Notes under the pieces: generated by a model
The model's input: only the letters and a program-made list of their open reading frames with translations
The model's database searches: none
What the model was told of the DNA's origin: nothing
Source: Hypsibius dujardini
Lineage: Eukaryota > Tardigrada > Eutardigrada > Parachela > Hypsibiidae
Reading direction: 5' to 3'
DNA: 24,741 bases
Assembly (NCBI GenBank): GCA_001579985.1
Contig: LRSR01001131.1
Span: forward strand, 1-24,741
Shown: positions 21,651 through 24,741 of the stretch, in pieces
Numbering within the stretch: the stretch's first letter is position 1
How the letters are laid out: each line of letters opens with the position of its first letter
Position numbers and translations under genes: made by a program

Positions 21651-21736
21651 GAGGCAGACAGAAAGACAGATAGACAAACAGATAGATAGACAGGTAGACA
21701 GATAGATAGACATACCGACACACAAACAGACAGATG
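21651..21736. repeat. GACA/GATA tetranucleotide microsatellite
   Basis: Interrupted tandem GACA and GATA units (CAGACAGAAAGACAGATAGA and so on) lie between the receptor 3' end and the next gene. The open frames on the opposite strand (VCLSVCLSVYLS-type peptides) are artefacts of the repeat. Confidence 0.85.
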
Positions 21737-21983
21737 GAAAACAGACATATAGCAGTGATCACTACCTCTGAGTTTTCTTTTGTGGATGTTGAACGTTTTC
21801 GCATTGTGTAGCAGCCAGAAATATAGCCTACAGTAGACCAATCCGTTACCCGCTTGCAAGAAAAATTGGGCTCCAGGGTAACCACTCAGCAAACAGACAG
21901 TGTTTCCGTTATTGACTGTCCACCATTAAATCCTCATGACTAAGGCCATTATCCGAACACAACACAGACACACACAACTGGAC

Positions 21984-21995
21984 ATGGAACTGTAA
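21984..21995 (+). promoter_or_regulatory. Four-codon upstream ORF overlapping the start codon
   Basis: ATG GAA CTG TAA lies immediately before the main ORF of the next gene. The last A of its TAA is the first A of the main ATG (TAATG, 21993-21997). Such stop-start overlaps can couple translation by termination-reinitiation. Whether the transcript includes this ATG is unknown. Confidence 0.5.
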
Positions 21996-24452
21996 TGAAC
22001 AGCGCAGCATCAAAGCCCCGGGATGCATCCCACGTAATTCGGCACATTGTCGTCGACCCGACCAACGAGTACATAGCATGGACCGTCCCGGAAGTCCTTT
22101 TCCCGTTGATCAATGCTCGAAAACAGCAAACCGTTCTGCCTGTCCTCCACTTCACCCTCCCCAATACAGCCGAGGCAAACACTGCAAAAATGCATCAGGA
22201 CTTACCGCTTCACCGTGTTCGAAAGAGTACTGCCTTGCCGCCCGTATGCGCACCCAAACCGGAGGAGCTTACTGTGGACCGTGAACCCTTGGGATTCCTG
22301 CTTGGCAATCTTGTCCCAGCTAAGGTGAAGACTCCAGCCAGCCATGAGAAACCCTGCCGAATCGAGCCGACCTTCCAAGAACTGTGGCGCAATTACCGGG
22401 TAGGAGACTGCCTTTTGGAAACCCCGTTTTTGCTCATTTGTACATCATCTCATGATATCGAACTTTCGCATACAAAATGGAACAGTGATTGTTACACTAA
22501 AAATTGGAGTCTCAATTTCTTAGTGATGATATCACTTACAACTAACTTTAACTGACGCTTGCTAAAAAATACATGAATATACATTGTTAATATATTTTAG
22601 TTGTCAAATGGTGGACTCAATTACTGCATATCCCTGAGCAGAAGATCCCAAATATCTTACGGTCAGTTTGTAAAATACATTTATATCTCTGCACGACCAA
22701 ATGTAACTGAAAATCATATTCCATTGAATTCGTGAAATGCAATTGCTAGACATAATTTGATAGAATTTGTATCGACCTTTCAAACTGCAAAATGTAACAG
22801 AAGTAGACAATAAGTTTACAATATAAAACAGAAACCGCACGTGTTTGCCAAATGGCAACGAAGAGTACTAGTATTTGGTTGATTGAGCTATTCGAGCAGT
22901 CAAAATAGTTATGATATTGTCAATAAGATTAGCAAATTTTTAACGAAAAGATTTCTTTTCTATTTTCCAGAATTTACAAAAGTAGATTACTTTACGATTG
23001 GCACCACGTAAGTTCTTACAGACTTAAAAGAAGGGAAGCTATGGCTATTTGCGTTCAAGGGAAGTATTTCATCATCGACACGGCTTTGTTGTAGTTTTTT
23101 CACTCGTGTACCAACACGCGAGTGGCTCCCATAGCGTCTCGATCCCGGCTAATTAACTGCAAAGTTTCTCCTGAATTTTTCCAAACAGTGGTCAGAAATC
23201 TACAACGGGATCATTGCTTTAAATACCATCTAGTTAGCAACATTTTCTTGGACGTTGTTAAAGCTTTAAATTGTCTGGAAGACAGATTTTCATGTAACAA
23301 GAAGCGAAGAAAACTTGCCGAATTAAAGCCGATTTTGCTCGTTCGCCGAATTAAAAATGTCACCTCGCACTGTGTAACATTCAGCCGGCTTTCAGGCGGC
23401 TCTGCAACTGATCCAGTCTAACGACAGAATTGAAAATCATGCTGAGCGATTTTTTGACTGGCTAGACGATAAGACCAAACACGGTCCGCTGGAACGGAAG
23501 GTGTACGAGAAGCTGAAAGTTGAACTGGAGCTTCGGCTCCGCAACAGTCTCAAATGGGCACGCCGAAAACTGACTGTTAGGGAGTATCGTGTTCCGCTGG
23601 AGACAGTCGAAGGTATTGTTGTTTAATATAAATATCGTAAAATAGGTAATGTTAAACGACGAGAACCCGGATTTGGCTAATGAGATGCTTCTATTTCAGA
23701 ATTATATTAATACTTAAAGTAAAGTTTTTATTTTGCGCTATATGTCATTATTTAAATTATTTATATTTTTTGAAAAGTTACATCTTTTAATTTAAATTAT
23801 AACAAAGGTACAGATACCACAGCTGATTTATTATTAGATAACCCCGGCTTTTGATAATGGAATGCCTTAATTTCTGTATCACATTTACTTATTTAATCAT
23901 ATTGATTTTTAAGTTATACTTATTTCCATGTTTTGGAGTTATATCTATTTGTTTAAAATATAAAAAAGGTACAGACACCACAACGGATTTATTATTTCTT
24001 GCGTTATAGCAATGCTAACAGCATTTACGCCTTTTAATGAAACAAATTAATTTAAAAATATTTAATCTAAAATCAAACGTATTACTTTTGTAACGCTTAT
24101 TAAAGGAACTGTTCTGCCGAATTCGAAAGAATTTCCGGAAGAGACACCGCCCGTAGTGCGGGCCATTGAGGAGTCCACGTCGGATGTGCGGAAGATTCTT
24201 GTCTATGAGAAGGTGATGGTGCTGGCTGAGTCGCGCTTCAGTCGCTTCCCGGCCTTGATTAATACGAAGCATTCGGAGCGGACTAAACAGGCTTTGAAGA
24301 AACTAGCGGGAGATATTCACAAGAAGCGACACATTGAGGTGGCGTTTGTGGGGAAACGGAGTCCAGCGGGAATCAAAGCTCGTGGTGAAGGATCTTCGAA
24401 AAGGCGACCGCCCAAAGCAGGCAAGTGGGGTCTGAGCAGCGGAACAAATTAA
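21995..24452 (+). CDS. Unrecognised basic helical protein, 322 residues (3 exons)
   Basis: Exons are 21995-22399 (donor CGG|GTAGGA, phase 0), 23396-23612 (acceptor CGGCTTTCAG, donor GAAG|GTATTG, phase 1) and 24106-24452 (acceptor TTATTAAAG, stop TAA). The joined frame has no stop. I do not recognise the protein. Residues 1-135 include PTNEYIAWTVPEVLFPLINA and a Pro-rich segment ending EPTFQELWRNYR. Residues 136-207 are charged and probably helical (ENHAERFFDWLDDK, KVYEKLKVELELRLRNSLKW). The last third is strongly basic (KHSERTKQALKKLAGD, SSKRRPPKAG), which would suit nucleic-acid or cytoskeletal binding. No signal peptide or membrane helix is seen. AATAAA follows at 24486. An alternative 3' end exists: AG|GCAAGT at 24420 is a consensus GC donor, and an acceptor TTACTTTCAG ends at 24732 in compatible phase 1. 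Confidence 0.65.
22400..23395 (+). other. Intron 1 of the unrecognised gene
   Basis: 996 bp, AT-rich. A small exon-like segment at about 22972-23008 (after TTTTCCAG, before a GTAAGT donor) is in the wrong phase and would introduce a stop. Near 23100-23124 there is a short hairpin, CACTCGTGT...ACACGCGAGTG. An ORF at 23122-23421 has no supporting signal. Confidence 0.55.
23640..24010. repeat. Degenerate tandem repeat in intron 2 of the unrecognised gene
   Basis: AAAGGTACAGATACCACAGC with GATTTATTATT (about 23805-23837) recurs near 23965-23996 as AAAGGTACAGACACCACAAC with the same GATTTATTATT. A second pair, AACCCGGATTTGGCTAATGA near 23664 and AACCCCGGCTTTTGATAATG near 23840, is spaced similarly. 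Together they indicate two to two-and-a-half copies of a unit of roughly 160-175 bp, now diverged and AT-rich. Confidence 0.55.
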
Positions 24453-24485
24453 GATGACAAAGGGTTGACATTTTGCCAAATGCAA

Positions 24486-24491
24486 AATAAA
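24486..24491 (+). terminator. Poly(A) signal AATAAA
   Basis: AATAAA occurs 34 bases after the TAA of the unrecognised gene. It favours the stop at 24450-24452 as the real end. Confidence 0.6.
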
Positions 24492-24741
24492 TATCTGCCG
24501 CTTGTTTGAAACTGATAAGAAAAAATACTTACCGGTTACAGATAGAAAATTGTTTAAACAATTTTGCTGATTTGCATGCATCATAAAATTGAAGTTATAT
24601 CAAATTAAAGAAATTGGCATTACATGTTGCTTAAACTTTGAAATTTATATTGAGTCAGGATTTATGAAATATGCTATTAATAATCGCCTGAAAACTTGTA
24701 GCTTCCTTAAGGAAAATGTTTGTTACTTTCAGGTTGTGTGA
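24492..24741 (+). other. Right flank, with an acceptor at the window edge
   Basis: AT-rich sequence. The last bases, TTTGTTACTTTCAG|GTTGTGTGA, form a good splice acceptor (AG at 24731-24732) with an open frame in phase 1. This could start an exon of the preceding gene, through the GC donor at 24421, or of another plus-strand gene. Confidence 0.35.

Noticed and set aside
21605-21892. Minus-strand ORFs with CLSVCLSVYLS repeats
   Set aside because: Translation of the GACA/GATA microsatellite, not a gene.
22972-23010. Exon-like segment between TTTTCCAG and GTAAGT
   Set aside because: In the required phase 0 it contains TAG, so it cannot belong to the gene as modelled; it could be a decoy or unproductive exon.
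23122-23421. Plus-strand ORF of 99 codons
   Set aside because: Lies in intron 1 of the orphan gene in a different frame from exon 2, with no motif.

Overview
This is eukaryotic, intron-rich, AT-rich DNA with long gaps between genes. An insect-type gustatory receptor-like gene, an animal haem peroxidase and decayed Tc1/mariner and hAT DNA transposons point to an arthropod; I cannot name the lineage. Exons were assembled by hand from GT-AG signals. A model was kept only where reading frame and intron phase agreed across the junctions.

Layout. (1) About 0.3-3.9 kb, minus strand: five exons forming the first 401 residues of a secreted or membrane animal haem peroxidase. It has a long low-complexity pro-region with a tetra-arginine site, and the catalytic body lies beyond the left edge. 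(2) 3.9-8.5 kb: gene-poor, with a 238-bp hAT-like MITE and a dead 1465-bp mariner bounded by TA. (3) 8.5-15.5 kb: short, mostly broken coding remnants on both strands. These are a two-exon fragment, a frame-shifted ORF pair, an isolated multi-helix exon that may be receptor-like, a two-exon pseudogene with two in-frame stops but intact splice sites, a small membrane-tailed ORF with one stop, one clean orphan exon, and a pseudogene starting with an HMG-type linker. (4) 17.0-21.3 kb, plus strand: a complete six-exon gustatory receptor-like seven-helix protein of 494 residues, with intron phases 1-1-0-0-0. (5) 22.0-24.5 kb, plus strand: a complete three-exon gene of 322 residues that I do not recognise. 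It is basic and helical, and a four-codon upstream ORF overlaps its start codon.

Nothing indicates that these genes act together. The three intact loci look like independent neighbours, and the middle third looks like a graveyard of decaying gene copies. I see no prokaryotic operons, CRISPR arrays or rRNA/tRNA genes. The points most worth a second look are the peroxidase pro-region, the divergent receptor C-terminus, the orphan gene with its overlapping uORF and possible GC-AG intron, and the run of pseudogenes.
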